Origin: Alphaproteobacteria bacterium UBA3760
GTDB taxonomy: Bacteria > Pseudomonadota > Alphaproteobacteria > Rs-D84
Assembly: GCA_002371155.1 (NCBI GenBank)
Contig: DFGC01000015.1
Location: forward strand, 6,029-21,026
Direction of reading: 5' to 3'
DNA length: 14,998 bases
The notes under the pieces were generated by a model that was not told the DNA's origin, made no database searches, and saw only the letters and a list, made by a program, of their open reading frames with translations. The translations under genes and the position numbers were made by a program. Shown in pieces: positions 7,273 to 13,943 of the stretch (positions are counted from its first letter, which is position 1; every line of letters begins with the position of its first letter).

Positions 7273-7682
7273 CACCATGATTGACGTTTGCCACCACCAT
7301 ACCGTCGCCCCAAACCATCACGAATCAACATGTTGCCAACATCGCGACCGCGTGAATCAACAACATTGGCATCTATGCGCCCCAGGTATTTATCATCTTT
7401 GACATTTTTCAATTCAACAGTTGTGCCAACCGGCAATAACTCCTCTAATCGATTTTTGGCAACATTTGCCGCAACAATTTCATCGACACATTCCCCATGC
7501 AATTCAGGCGTATCAACATTACGCAATCGCACCCGCACAGAAACCGTCGTGTCGTCCTGTAATTTCACACCGGCGGAAAAAGTATCGCCATCGACAACAT
7601 ACCGCACCACCGCCGGCACGGCATTTGCCACACCGAGATATAATCCCAAAACAACACAAAACACGACCCCAAATTTACGCAT
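7257..7682 (-). CDS. Secreted staphylococcal-nuclease-family (SNase) protein
   Basis: 141 residues with a signal peptide (1-21, ending ANA) and a single TNase/SNase OB-fold domain. Active-site equivalents are present: VDGDTF (Asp31 and Asp33, calcium ligands), Arg52 and Asp57 in VRLRNVDTPE, Glu60, and Arg102 in YLGRIDANV. The family cleaves DNA or RNA phosphodiester bonds using calcium, and an exported form would act in the periplasm or outside the cell. The gene lies 15 bp after tolB and is probably co-transcribed; the ribosome site is weak. Its last codons lie inside the inverted repeat at 7164-7272, so repeat insertion may have reshaped the extreme C-terminus. Confidence 0.87.
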   Translation of the reverse strand: MRKFGVVFCVVLGLYLGVANAVPAVVRYVVDGDTFSAGVKLQDDTTVSVRVRLRNVDTPELHGECVDEIVAANVAKNRLEELLPVGTTVELKNVKDDKYLGRIDANVVDSRGRDVGNMLIRDGLGRRYGGGKRQSWCKQKI

Positions 7683-7697
7683 AATAATCGCCGTAAA

Positions 7698-9020
7698 TTA
7701 TTGTTGAATTTTCGGCGACCATGTTGGTTCGACCCCATTTATACCGTCTGGCAATTCAATATCATACAGGTTTTGCCCCGTTATATCGACACTGCGCAGA
7801 TGACTCATACGGTCCATACCATCAAAAGATTTTTCTGTTTCATAATAAACCAAACGACGCGACCCCGGTGCCCAAGACGGAGCCTCCATAAACCAACCGC
7901 CCGCCAATATTTTTTCGCGTTTGCCGTCTGTGCCCATAATTCCGACATAAAATGTATCATCGGCAATTTTAGTAAACGCAATAAATTGTCCATCGGGCGA
8001 CCATGCCGGCGTAGCATACCGCCCCGCCCCAAATGTTATGCGTTCGTCCATGCCCGTTGCCAAATCCATGATGTGAATTTGCTGACTGCCCGATTTATCA
8101 GAATTAAACGCAATTTTCGTTCCGTCCGGCGAATAAGACGGCGATGTATTCAACGAATTTCCAAATGTCAATTGGCGCAATTCTTTGGTATTCAAATTAT
8201 ATTCGAACAAATGCGTATCGCGCCCCCGCACCAGTGATAACGCCACACGATTTCCGTCCGGCGAAAAACGCGGTGCGAAATTCATATCACCAAATTCACC
8301 CAACCGCCGTTGCGCACCCGTATCTAAATCCAAAGTCCAAATTGACGGTTTATCATCACGATAAGACAAGAATATAATCGTGCGCATATTCGGCGAAAAA
8401 CGCGGCGACATAACAAAAGTTTTTTCATCAGATAAATAACGCATACCATAACCATCTTGGTCCATAATCGCCATACGTTTCACGCGATTTGTCACATCAC
8501 CCGATTCGGCAATAAACACAATTTGTGTATCGAAATATCCAACTTCGCCGGTCAACCGTTCATAAATCGCATCAGCCATCAAATGCGCCATACGCCGTAT
8601 AGATTTTTTCGATGCCATTAAACTTTGTGCCTCTATCTGCTCTTTACCATTTAAATCCCAAACATAGAATTCCAATTTATACATATCATTTTTGACCTTG
8701 GTCATTTTTGATTGCACCAAAACCTGGGCATGAATCGCATACCATAAATTAAAGTCCGGCATATCATTAAACTTTACAAATTGAGGTTGCGCATCATGCG
8801 GCACAATCCGAAACAGCCCCGTCGATTTCAAATCGTTTTCAACAACCGTCCGCACCATTTCCGCATCAGATTTCGCAACCGCCCCAGATGTTTCGACACC
8901 TTGGACGGCGACCGACATTGGCGACACATCGCCCGCAACAATATCGACCTTTAATTCAGCATGACCGGGCACCACGACAAATAAAAACAAAAACACACTG
9001 CAAAAAATTTTTTTCAGCAT
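7698..9020 (-). CDS. tolB: Tol-Pal system periplasmic protein TolB
   Basis: 440 residues with a signal peptide (1-21, ending GHA), an N-terminal alpha/beta domain to about 165, and a beta-propeller with TolB repeats: FSPNMRTIIF, FSPDGNRVAL, YSPDGTKIAF, WSPDGQFIAF and WAPGSRRLVY, ending EPTWSP. TolB binds Pal and links it to the TolQRA motor during outer-membrane constriction at division. ATG 9020 is preferred over an upstream ATG at 9059 because AAGGAAAGGA sits correctly before it and the signal peptide then begins MLKKIF. tolQRA and pal are not adjacent: upstream is a divergent small regulator gene, and downstream is the nuclease gene. This is an unusual split of the Tol cluster. Confidence 0.93.
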   Translation of the reverse strand: MLKKIFCSVFLFLFVVVPGHAELKVDIVAGDVSPMSVAVQGVETSGAVAKSDAEMVRTVVENDLKSTGLFRIVPHDAQPQFVKFNDMPDFNLWYAIHAQVLVQSKMTKVKNDMYKLEFYVWDLNGKEQIEAQSLMASKKSIRRMAHLMADAIYERLTGEVGYFDTQIVFIAESGDVTNRVKRMAIMDQDGYGMRYLSDEKTFVMSPRFSPNMRTIIFLSYRDDKPSIWTLDLDTGAQRRLGEFGDMNFAPRFSPDGNRVALSLVRGRDTHLFEYNLNTKELRQLTFGNSLNTSPSYSPDGTKIAFNSDKSGSQQIHIMDLATGMDERITFGAGRYATPAWSPDGQFIAFTKIADDTFYVGIMGTDGKREKILAGGWFMEAPSWAPGSRRLVYYETEKSFDGMDRMSHLRSVDITGQNLYDIELPDGINGVEPTWSPKIQQ

Positions 9021-9094
9021 AATAAATCCTTTCCTTAAAATATGCACAATCGCACGCATAAATATTAGACATAAAAAACATAAAAATCAAATTT

Positions 9095-9103
9095 ATTATA
9101 TCA
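9095..9103 (-). promoter_or_regulatory. Extended -10 promoter for tolB
   Basis: On the minus strand TGATATAAT gives a perfect TATAAT (9095-9100) with an extended -10 TG. No good -35 is seen at 16-17 nt, which extended -10 promoters can tolerate. The leader to the tolB start would be about 65-70 nt. A weaker alternative downstream is TTGATT-N17-TAATAT. Confidence 0.45.
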
Positions 9104-9139
9104 ACACAAGCGTCACTACAAAAGTAATGACACCCGCAC

Positions 9140-9151
9140 ATACCGCGGTAT
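9140..9151 (+). promoter_or_regulatory. 12-bp perfect palindrome between divergent promoters
   Basis: ATACCGCGGTAT is its own reverse complement. It lies between the tolB -10 and the -35 of the small regulator gene, a position suited to an operator. Nearby 9112-9119 and 9124-9131 form a second inverted pair with one mismatch. Function is inferred. Confidence 0.35.
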
Positions 9152-9161
9152 TCACAAATGT

Positions 9162-9194
9162 ATTGACAACTGTAAATACAATGTTATAGTCAAT
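9162..9194 (+). promoter_or_regulatory. Promoter with flanking inverted repeat, likely autoregulatory operator
   Basis: TTGACA (9163-9168), a 16-nt spacer and TATAGT (9185-9190) preceded by an extended TG. The arms ATTGAC (9162-9167) and GTCAAT (9189-9194) are exact inverted copies overlapping the -35 and -10. Between them TGTA-AA-TACA (9171-9180) is a further palindrome. Ribbon-helix-helix regulators commonly bind such repeats in their own promoters, so autoregulation is a reasonable inference. Confidence 0.55.
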
Positions 9195-9236
9195 CGTAAA
9201 GACATGTGTATTGCGTGTTGTATAGGAGTTTGTATT

Positions 9237-9464
9237 ATGCCAAATGTTATGCAGCAATTATTCATTATGAATATCGAGGCCCTGTTAAAAGAATACGCGG
9301 CATATCGCACTTTTAACAAATCAGATTGCGTCATCAATATGCGAATTCCGCATGCGATTTTGGATAAAATCAAAGAATTGGCAAATCAACAACACGTGCC
9401 ATATCAATCACTGATTTCATCGGTTTTGTATTCTTTGGCAAATGTCGAAGAAAACAAACAATAA
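9237..9464 (+). CDS. Small ribbon-helix-helix (CopG/BrnA-type) DNA-binding protein, orphan antitoxin-like
   Basis: 75 residues. Residues 32-68 (VINMRIPHAIL, DKIKELANQQ, HVPYQSLISSVLYSLAN) match the strand-helix-helix pattern of CopG/BrnA-like antitoxins, especially the IPYQ.LISS.L signature in the second helix. ATG 9237 is chosen because AGGAG (9224-9228) lies 8 nt upstream; an upstream in-frame ATG at 9204 would give an unlikely cysteine-rich extension. The gene is monocistronic, with a strong promoter in front and a hairpin terminator behind. No toxin gene lies next to it: upstream is divergent tolB and downstream a convergent pilin-like gene. It could be an orphan antitoxin, or a transcription factor recruited from one. 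Confidence 0.78.
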   Translation: MPNVMQQLFIMNIEALLKEYAAYRTFNKSDCVINMRIPHAILDKIKELANQQHVPYQSLISSVLYSLANVEENKQ

Positions 9465-9495
9465 AACCGACATAAAAAAATAAAATAAAAAAAAC

Positions 9496-9517
9496 GGCGC
9501 GCCACGGCGCCATTTTT
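9496..9517 (+). terminator. Terminator after the small regulator gene
   Basis: Stem GGCGC (9496-9500)/GCGCC (9507-9511) with a 6-nt loop, then ATTTTT. An A-run to its left would let it also stop minus-strand transcripts. Confidence 0.6.
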
Positions 9518-9520
9518 ATT

Positions 9521-9550
9521 AAAAAAATTCGGGTGGATTACCACCCGAAT
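9521..9550 (-). terminator. Terminator of the VirB2-like gene
   Basis: Perfect 10-bp stem ATTCGGGTGG (9527-9536)/CCACCCGAAT (9541-9550) with loop ATTA. On the minus strand it is followed by a run of seven T. Confidence 0.85.
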
Positions 9551-9571
9551 AAAATTATTTTATACCACCGA

Positions 9572-9928
9572 TTATTTATTCCAACCACCGGTAACATTAT
9601 CGCAACCCAACGAACCCCCGGGTGCCGCCGCATTTAACAAGAACGACAATATTACACCGATTGCAAACAATAATGTAAATCCAACCAGCAACCCGATACC
9701 CTTCTTTTTCATATCATCCATTTTGGATTCGCCTTTGGAAATATAATCCCATGCCCACCCAGCCATATAAAATCCGGCACCAACGAATGCCAAAATACGC
9801 AACAATTTGAAAACATCCTGCATTTTGCCGATTAAATCACACATCGCCTGGGGAACCGCAGCCTGGGCCGGCACAACCACCAATGCCACAATCGCGGCAA
9901 ACACTAAAACCTTTGCATAATTTTTCAT
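9572..9928 (-). CDS. VirB2/TrbC-like small exported membrane protein (orphan pilin-like)
   Basis: 118 residues. The signal peptide (1-23/24, ...VPAQA) is followed by a short hydrophilic segment and two transmembrane helices at about 42-62 and 77-98, separated by a basic, charged loop (SKGESKMDDMKKKG). This is the layout and size of VirB2/TrbC major pilins of type IV secretion systems. Cys30 and Cys109 bracket the helices. ATG 9928 has AAGGAG 8 nt upstream, so the longer version from 9961 is less likely. A strong hairpin terminator follows. No other virB, trb or tra gene is visible in the window, so it acts alone here or serves a system encoded elsewhere. The fold-level call is firmer than the pilus role. 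Confidence 0.78.
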   Translation of the reverse strand: MKNYAKVLVFAAIVALVVVPAQAAVPQAMCDLIGKMQDVFKLLRILAFVGAGFYMAGWAWDYISKGESKMDDMKKKGIGLLVGFTLLFAIGVILSFLLNAAAPGGSLGCDNVTGGWNK

Positions 9929-9998
9929 ATTAAAATCTCCTTGTATCCTTATGTTATTCACATGAATATTTTATCACAAACACGCATATGTTTCAAAT

Positions 9999-10030
9999 AA
10001 AAAATCGGGTGATGCAACCGCACCACCCGA
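9999..10030 (-). terminator. Terminator of the small lipoprotein gene
   Basis: Stem 10005-10015/10020-10030 (11 bp with one wobble, loop GGTT on the minus strand) followed by six T at 9999-10004. It shares the TCGGGTGG stem with the terminator at 9521-9550. Confidence 0.85.
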
Positions 10031-10052
10031 CAAATATTATTAAATATCCGGA

Positions 10053-10451
10053 TTACATTCCCGATACAATCACATATTGTTTCGAAGAACGTTTTTGGCA
10101 CCAATCACATGTTTGTGTGGCAACCGGTTTAACAACGATTTGACGCGGCGCCGCAACCGGTTCAGCATACGAAACATTTGCAACCGGTGTCAAAACGCGA
10201 CGTTCATTACGCGCATCTTGGCCCGCCATATCGCGAGCATACAAATCCGCACAGCGGGTATTGCGATAAACAATCTTTTTATCAATATCCCCAGAATCCA
10301 CATCGCGGGAATAATGACGCGCATATTCATCACTGTAATAAACACAGTCTTCGCCATCTTGGGTATAGCGAACGCCACCCTTGTAATAATCATAATAGTT
10401 CGAGCAAGCCGCCAACGCAACCATTGCCACCAAAGACATAATTTTTTTCAT
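10053..10451 (-). CDS. Small exported lipoprotein of unknown function
   Basis: 132 residues. The N-terminus MKKIMSLVAMVALAAC is a lipoprotein signal with lipobox LAAC, so Cys16 would be acylated. Residues 17-45 are tyrosine-rich (SNYYDYYKGGVRY). Cysteines at 36 and 67 and a CDWC pair at 115-118 could form disulfides. The C-terminal half is Pro/Val/Ala-rich, like a flexible linker. I recognise no family. The start is supported by AAGGATG upstream. A good promoter lies upstream and a strong terminator downstream, so it is a single-gene unit, probably facing the periplasm or outer membrane. Confidence 0.8.
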   Translation of the reverse strand: MKKIMSLVAMVALAACSNYYDYYKGGVRYTQDGEDCVYYSDEYARHYSRDVDSGDIDKKIVYRNTRCADLYARDMAGQDARNERRVLTPVANVSYAEPVAAPRQIVVKPVATQTCDWCQKRSSKQYVIVSGM

Positions 10452-10505
10452 TTTTCATCCTTTATAATTGTTTTACAGACGATTCTTTTCATCCGATTCG
10501 CAATA

Positions 10506-10533
10506 ATTATCGCACAAAAATATACATTGTCAA
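10506..10533 (-). promoter_or_regulatory. Sigma70-type promoter of the lipoprotein gene
   Basis: Minus-strand TTGACA (10528-10533, perfect), 16-nt spacer and GATAAT (10506-10511, five of six). It lies about 55 bp upstream of the lipoprotein start. Confidence 0.65.
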
Positions 10534-10579
10534 GTATTACAATTAAAAAATCCCCTGGATTAAAAAACTCTTATTTTGC

Positions 10580-10585
10580 TATCAT
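10580..10585 (+). promoter_or_regulatory. Possible -10 box for the aldolase gene
   Basis: TATCAT matches the -10 consensus at five of six bases, about 25 bp before the aldolase ATG. Only a weak -35 (TGGATT, 10556-10561) is seen. Confidence 0.3.
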
Positions 10586-10610
10586 ATTCATATACATTTG
10601 GGGGGACGGC

Positions 10611-11558
10611 ATGAAATATTCTGAATTCGGCCTGTGCAATACACACGAAATGTTTCGCAACGCAATCAACAAACGATTCGCAGTGCCGGCATTTAACGCA
10701 TATAACATGGAAACGATTTCTGCGATTATATCGGCGGCGCGCCTGACCAAATCCCCGGTTATTATTGCAATTTCCGAATCGGCATTAAAATACATGGGCG
10801 ACGACATGCTGATGGGAATGATTGCCGGTGCAAAGATAACGCCCACCGAACAAATCGCCCTGCACTTGGACCATGGCGTATCGGTTGAATCATGCATGCA
10901 CGCAATAAACATTGGTTTTTCCAGTGTCATGTTGGATTTCAGTAAACGCGATTTATCCGAAAATATAAACGCAACCGCGAACATTGTGCGATACGCACAC
11001 GCACGCGATGTGTCGGTTGAATCTGAATTGGGGATTCTGTCCGGAATCGAGGATGAAAATACTCAATCCACCGAATCGGTTTATACCAACCCAGACATCG
11101 CACAAAAATTCGTGACCGACACCAAAACCAATTCGTTGGCGATTGCGATTGGCACTTCCCACGGCGCATACAAACGAAAATCAGCAAACGAAAAATTGCG
11201 TTTTGATATATTGGAACAAATCCAGGCAAAAATTCCAAACACACCACTGGTTTTGCATGGCGCATCATCTGTGCCGGCGGAATACATTGACACGATCAAC
11301 AAATTCGGTGGCGACATACAAAACGCAATGGGCATCGACACAGAACAACTGGAATTTGCCGCAACCAAAACGAACATTTGCAAAATAAATATCGACAGCG
11401 ACCTGCGATTGGCATTTACGGCGGCGGTGCGAAAATCATTATTCGGCGCACCACAAAATTTCAATCCACGCGAATACATCGGCGCAGCCCGCGATGAAAT
11501 CCGCAACATGTGCATATTTTTAATGCGCACCGTTTTTCATTGTGCGAATAAAATTTAA
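10611..11558 (+). CDS. fba: Class II fructose-bisphosphate aldolase
   Basis: 315 residues, a normal length for class II aldolases. Zinc-site and catalytic motifs are all present: HLDHG (85-89, with Asp87 the expected proton-transfer residue and His88 a metal ligand), SELG (138-141), GTSHG (181-185, His184 ligand), LVLHGASS (213-220, His216 ligand) and KINIDSD (258-264), which contacts the substrate phosphate. It interconverts fructose 1,6-bisphosphate with dihydroxyacetone phosphate and glyceraldehyde 3-phosphate in the cytosol; tagatose-bisphosphate specificity cannot be excluded by eye. ATG 10611 follows a purine-rich GGGGGGAC site. The frame stays open far upstream, but that part lies antisense to the lipoprotein gene and is not coding. 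It stands alone, divergent from the lipoprotein gene. Confidence 0.92.
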   Translation: MKYSEFGLCNTHEMFRNAINKRFAVPAFNAYNMETISAIISAARLTKSPVIIAISESALKYMGDDMLMGMIAGAKITPTEQIALHLDHGVSVESCMHAINIGFSSVMLDFSKRDLSENINATANIVRYAHARDVSVESELGILSGIEDENTQSTESVYTNPDIAQKFVTDTKTNSLAIAIGTSHGAYKRKSANEKLRFDILEQIQAKIPNTPLVLHGASSVPAEYIDTINKFGGDIQNAMGIDTEQLEFAATKTNICKINIDSDLRLAFTAAVRKSLFGAPQNFNPREYIGAARDEIRNMCIFLMRTVFHCANKI

Positions 11559-11578
11559 CCAATAAAATCAAAAATCAT

Positions 11579-11604
11579 AAAAAAAACAGGGCGCAATCGC
11601 GCCC
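11579..11604 (-). terminator. Terminator of the jelly-roll/stalk gene
   Basis: Stem GGGCGC (11589-11594)/GCGCCC (11599-11604), 4-nt loop, followed on the minus strand by TG and eight T (11579-11586). It faces the convergent aldolase gene; plus-strand termination is doubtful because no T-run follows. Confidence 0.75.
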
Positions 11605-11624
11605 CGTTCCCACACAAAAAAACT

Positions 11625-12500
11625 TTACGGTTCTATTTCACCACTTCCTGATGTTCCAGATTCTGATGTATCAATCTCAGGTGTATTTGGCGTGTTATTA
11701 GACGTTCCTGAATCAGTATTATTTGATGCCAACAACGCATCATTGGTATCCGCAATCACATACCAATTTTCTGCATTTGTCGGGTCTGTCACCAACAAAC
11801 AATTTTTACCCGCGGGACATGTCGCATTCGGGCGGGTTTGTTTTTCCACCGCCAATGCATCAACCCCAATGGCATTATTCTGCATTTGTGTTATCAAACT
11901 ATCAATTGTATCGCGAACATCGTCTAAACGTTCCTGGACTGCGGTTGCGCGAACCTCGTTCATTTTTGTTGTTGCGATTTTTATACACGGCTCATATGCA
12001 ATAAATGATGATGTATTCTGCCCAGAATCAACAACCATAACATCAGAAATTGAAATCTCACCATCAAACGCGGACGCACCCGATACCGTTCCAACCGTCA
12101 TACCAACAACGGTTGCACCCGCCGGCACAGTATATTCAACCAACGCCTCTGTGCCACCTTGCCCATCACAAACATTTGAATTCGGCCCGACGACCGTATC
12201 ATCAGACAATTTCAATCCTAAAAATTGATTTCCCATTCCACCGTTTACATCACATTTCAAACGATATGAAACCTTGTACGATTTTCCCGCCAAAAAACCA
12301 AATGAATAATTAGACAGATACAAATTCAAATAACCATTCCACTTACCGATATACACTCCGTTTTGATTCACAAAGTCTGCCTCGGTCAAAACCATTGGGT
12401 TAAACAGATTGACACCACACATGCCATCAGCATACGCATTATGCGAAAATGCAAATACACACATAACAGCACCAGCACCAAATACTTTTTTCATAACCAT
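11625..12500 (-). CDS. Secreted protein with jelly-roll-like N-terminus and shared stalk module
   Basis: 291 residues with a signal peptide (about 1-24, ending AYA). Residues 28-172 look like a beta jelly-roll carbohydrate-binding-type domain: it begins NLFNPMVL, contains AGKSYKVSYRLKC and ends ISDVMVV...FIAYEPC, the NLF...YEP pattern seen in phage tail and gut surface proteins. Residues 174-250 are the shared cassette (KIATTKMNE, a helix, KQTRPNATCPAGKNCLLV, WYVI). Residues 258-291 are an acidic Ser/Thr/Asn-rich tail. Here the likely binding domain precedes the stalk, the reverse of the order at 1-798. ATG 12500 (GGTGA upstream) and ATG 12494 are both possible starts. A terminator follows. 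Surface or appendage location is inferred from the export signal and domain type. Confidence 0.83.
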   Translation of the reverse strand: MVMKKVFGAGAVMCVFAFSHNAYADGMCGVNLFNPMVLTEADFVNQNGVYIGKWNGYLNLYLSNYSFGFLAGKSYKVSYRLKCDVNGGMGNQFLGLKLSDDTVVGPNSNVCDGQGGTEALVEYTVPAGATVVGMTVGTVSGASAFDGEISISDVMVVDSGQNTSSFIAYEPCIKIATTKMNEVRATAVQERLDDVRDTIDSLITQMQNNAIGVDALAVEKQTRPNATCPAGKNCLLVTDPTNAENWYVIADTNDALLASNNTDSGTSNNTPNTPEIDTSESGTSGSGEIEP

Positions 12501-12544
12501 TTTTTCACCATTATTGTCTTAAACAGACATTAAAACAAAAAACT

Positions 12545-12592
12545 TTACGGCTCTGTTGCATTCGCCCTTGTTCCGCAATCATGGCTGTCCAT
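12545..12592 (-). pseudogene. Remnant of a paralogue 3' end
   Basis: Between the two leftward genes lies a 15-codon open stretch, MDSHDCGTRANATEP plus stop, preceded directly by an in-frame stop. Its end (GAG CCG TAA AGTTTTTTG) matches the end and 3' flank of the gene at 11625 (GAA CCG TAA AGTTTTTTT), which suggests a relic of another family member's tail. Too short to call a gene. Confidence 0.4.
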
Positions 12593-12614
12593 TCACCGTA
12601 CCCTGATTACTTAT

Positions 12615-13148
12615 CTAAGGATTATATTGTGGCGTAGGATTATATTGTGGCGTACCTGGACTATCCAAAAGCAATGTGCTGTTTTTAATTTTCACCCATG
12701 TATAATTTGCCTGGGCATTAGTATTCACATTCGCACCATTTGGGGCAATATAACCACACCCACTGTACAAATTCGTATCCAAATTATTGCAATTACCCGT
12801 GGCAATTGTTTGCTTGTTCGTTTGCATATCGGAAACATTACCGGCATTCGTTGTCACCTGGGCCCGTTGTGTTCGCGCAGACGCATCCAACGCCTGGACC
12901 CCGGTATTCGCATCATTAACACGCGAACCGACATATTTTGTCGTTGCAACCTTGATATTTGGATCTTTTATAACATATGCATTATTCCCATTTAATTCAC
13001 CGGTCTGACCAACATCAAATGTCGGATGTGTTGCGGTATCGCTGGGAAAATCAACACCCGTTCCCGCCGAATTCACAACCGGCTGTGCATTTACCGCACC
13101 AATCATTATCATGCCCATAAAACCGGCAAAAATTATGCACTTTCTCAT
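12615..13148 (-). CDS. Secreted protein with diverged stalk module
   Basis: 177 residues with a signal peptide (1-21, ending VNA). The start is supported by GAGGG 8 nt upstream. Residues 66-131 are a diverged form of the shared cassette: KVATTKYVGSR, a helical stretch (ALDASARTQRAQVTTNAGNVSDM), TNKQT, then two cysteines (120 and 131) spaced wider than in its paralogues. The following NYTWVKIKNSTLLLDSPG may be a weak version of the cap. The protein ends in TPQYNP twice, from an 18-bp tandem duplication, then TAG. Stops in all frames follow, and 12545-12592 holds what looks like relic coding sequence, so this gene may be truncated. Function unknown; relatives nearby suggest a surface or appendage role. 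Confidence 0.77.
   Translation of the reverse strand: MRKCIIFAGFMGMIMIGAVNAQPVVNSAGTGVDFPSDTATHPTFDVGQTGELNGNNAYVIKDPNIKVATTKYVGSRVNDANTGVQALDASARTQRAQVTTNAGNVSDMQTNKQTIATGNCNNLDTNLYSGCGYIAPNGANVNTNAQANYTWVKIKNSTLLLDSPGTPQYNPTPQYNP
12618..12653 (-). repeat. 18-bp perfect tandem duplication at a gene end
   Basis: AGGATTATATTGTGGCGT occurs twice head to tail (12618-12635, 12636-12653), encoding TPQYNP twice. The length keeps the frame. This is typical of slipped-strand duplication. Confidence 0.9.
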
Positions 13149-13223
13149 CTTTGTACCCTCATCGTTTATTGTTTGTTTGCATTTATATTATACCACAAAA
13201 AAAGCATAAAAAAAATACAAAGT

Positions 13224-13255
13224 AAAAAAATTGGTGAAAAAAATTCACCAATTTT
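13224..13255 (-). terminator. Bidirectional terminator after efp
   Basis: 12-bp perfect stem (13227-13238/13244-13255, core TTGGTGAA/TTCACCAA) with a 5-nt loop. On the minus strand it is followed by a T-run; the plus strand also has a T-run at 13258-13265. Confidence 0.75.
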
Positions 13256-13279
13256 AATTTTTTTTATAAAAGATAAAAA

Positions 13280-13849
13280 TTATTTTGCGCGTTCAACATA
13301 TTCCAAAGTTTCCGTATTCACGACAATTTTTTCATCTTGTTCAATAAATACAGGCACCTGGACACGCACACCATTATCCAAAATCGCCGGTTTTCCACCC
13401 GACCCAGTTGCGGTTTGCCCCTTTAACGCGGGTTCCGTTTCAACAACGGTTGCAACAACGGTTTTCGGCAAAGTAATCGACACAGGATGACCTTCGACAA
13501 AATTGGCACGCACCATCATTTCCGGCGCCAAGAATTTCATTTGATCGCCCAGCGAATCAACCGGCATAGTAAATTGTTCATAATCAGACAAATTCATAAA
13601 ATATGCATCTGTCCCATCAGAATACAAATATTGGCATTCCAAATCTTCGACCATCAATTTTTCGACCTTGTCTTCGGCACGCCAACGATCGCCACCTTTG
13701 TTTCCCGAATCGATATCGCGCAAATCCGCCTGGACAAACGCGCCACCCTTGCCAGGTTTAACCTTGGTAATAGATGTCACCGAATAACGTTTTCCATTAT
13801 GCGAAATGACCCAACCCACACGCATATCATTTGCAACATATGATGCCAT
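13280..13849 (-). CDS. efp: Translation elongation factor P
   Basis: 189 residues, the standard EF-P length, with the three OB-like domains. KPGKGGAF at 31-38 places Lys34 exactly where EF-P is post-translationally modified (a lysine-type tip, as used with EpmA or similar enzymes, rather than the arginine rhamnosylated by EarP). EF-P enters the ribosomal E site and relieves stalling at polyproline. No modification enzyme is encoded in the window. The ATG has AGAGGA 7 nt upstream and a good promoter in front. It is a single-gene unit wedged between two fibre-like genes on the same strand, with its own terminator. Confidence 0.95.
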   Translation of the reverse strand: MASYVANDMRVGWVISHNGKRYSVTSITKVKPGKGGAFVQADLRDIDSGNKGGDRWRAEDKVEKLMVEDLECQYLYSDGTDAYFMNLSDYEQFTMPVDSLGDQMKFLAPEMMVRANFVEGHPVSITLPKTVVATVVETEPALKGQTATGSGGKPAILDNGVRVQVPVFIEQDEKIVVNTETLEYVERAK

Positions 13850-13884
13850 AATAAATCCTCTTGGTTAAATAAATTTACGGACAA

Positions 13885-13912
13885 ATTATAAATACCCCCC
13901 ACCAAAAATCAA
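13885..13912 (-). promoter_or_regulatory. Sigma70-type promoter of efp
   Basis: Minus-strand TTGATT (13907-13912), a 16-nt spacer containing GGGGGG, and a perfect TATAAT (13885-13890), about 36 bp before the efp start. Confidence 0.65.
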
Positions 13913-13943
13913 GAAAATTCATACCGCAACAAAAAATTATACA

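Noticed and set aside
9237..9464. Complete toxin-antitoxin pair
   Set aside because: Only the antitoxin-like member is present; flanking genes are tolB and a pilin-like gene on the other strand.
10077..10610. Long open extension upstream of the aldolase
   Set aside because: It lies antisense to the lipoprotein gene and has non-protein-like composition; aldolase similarity starts at 10611.
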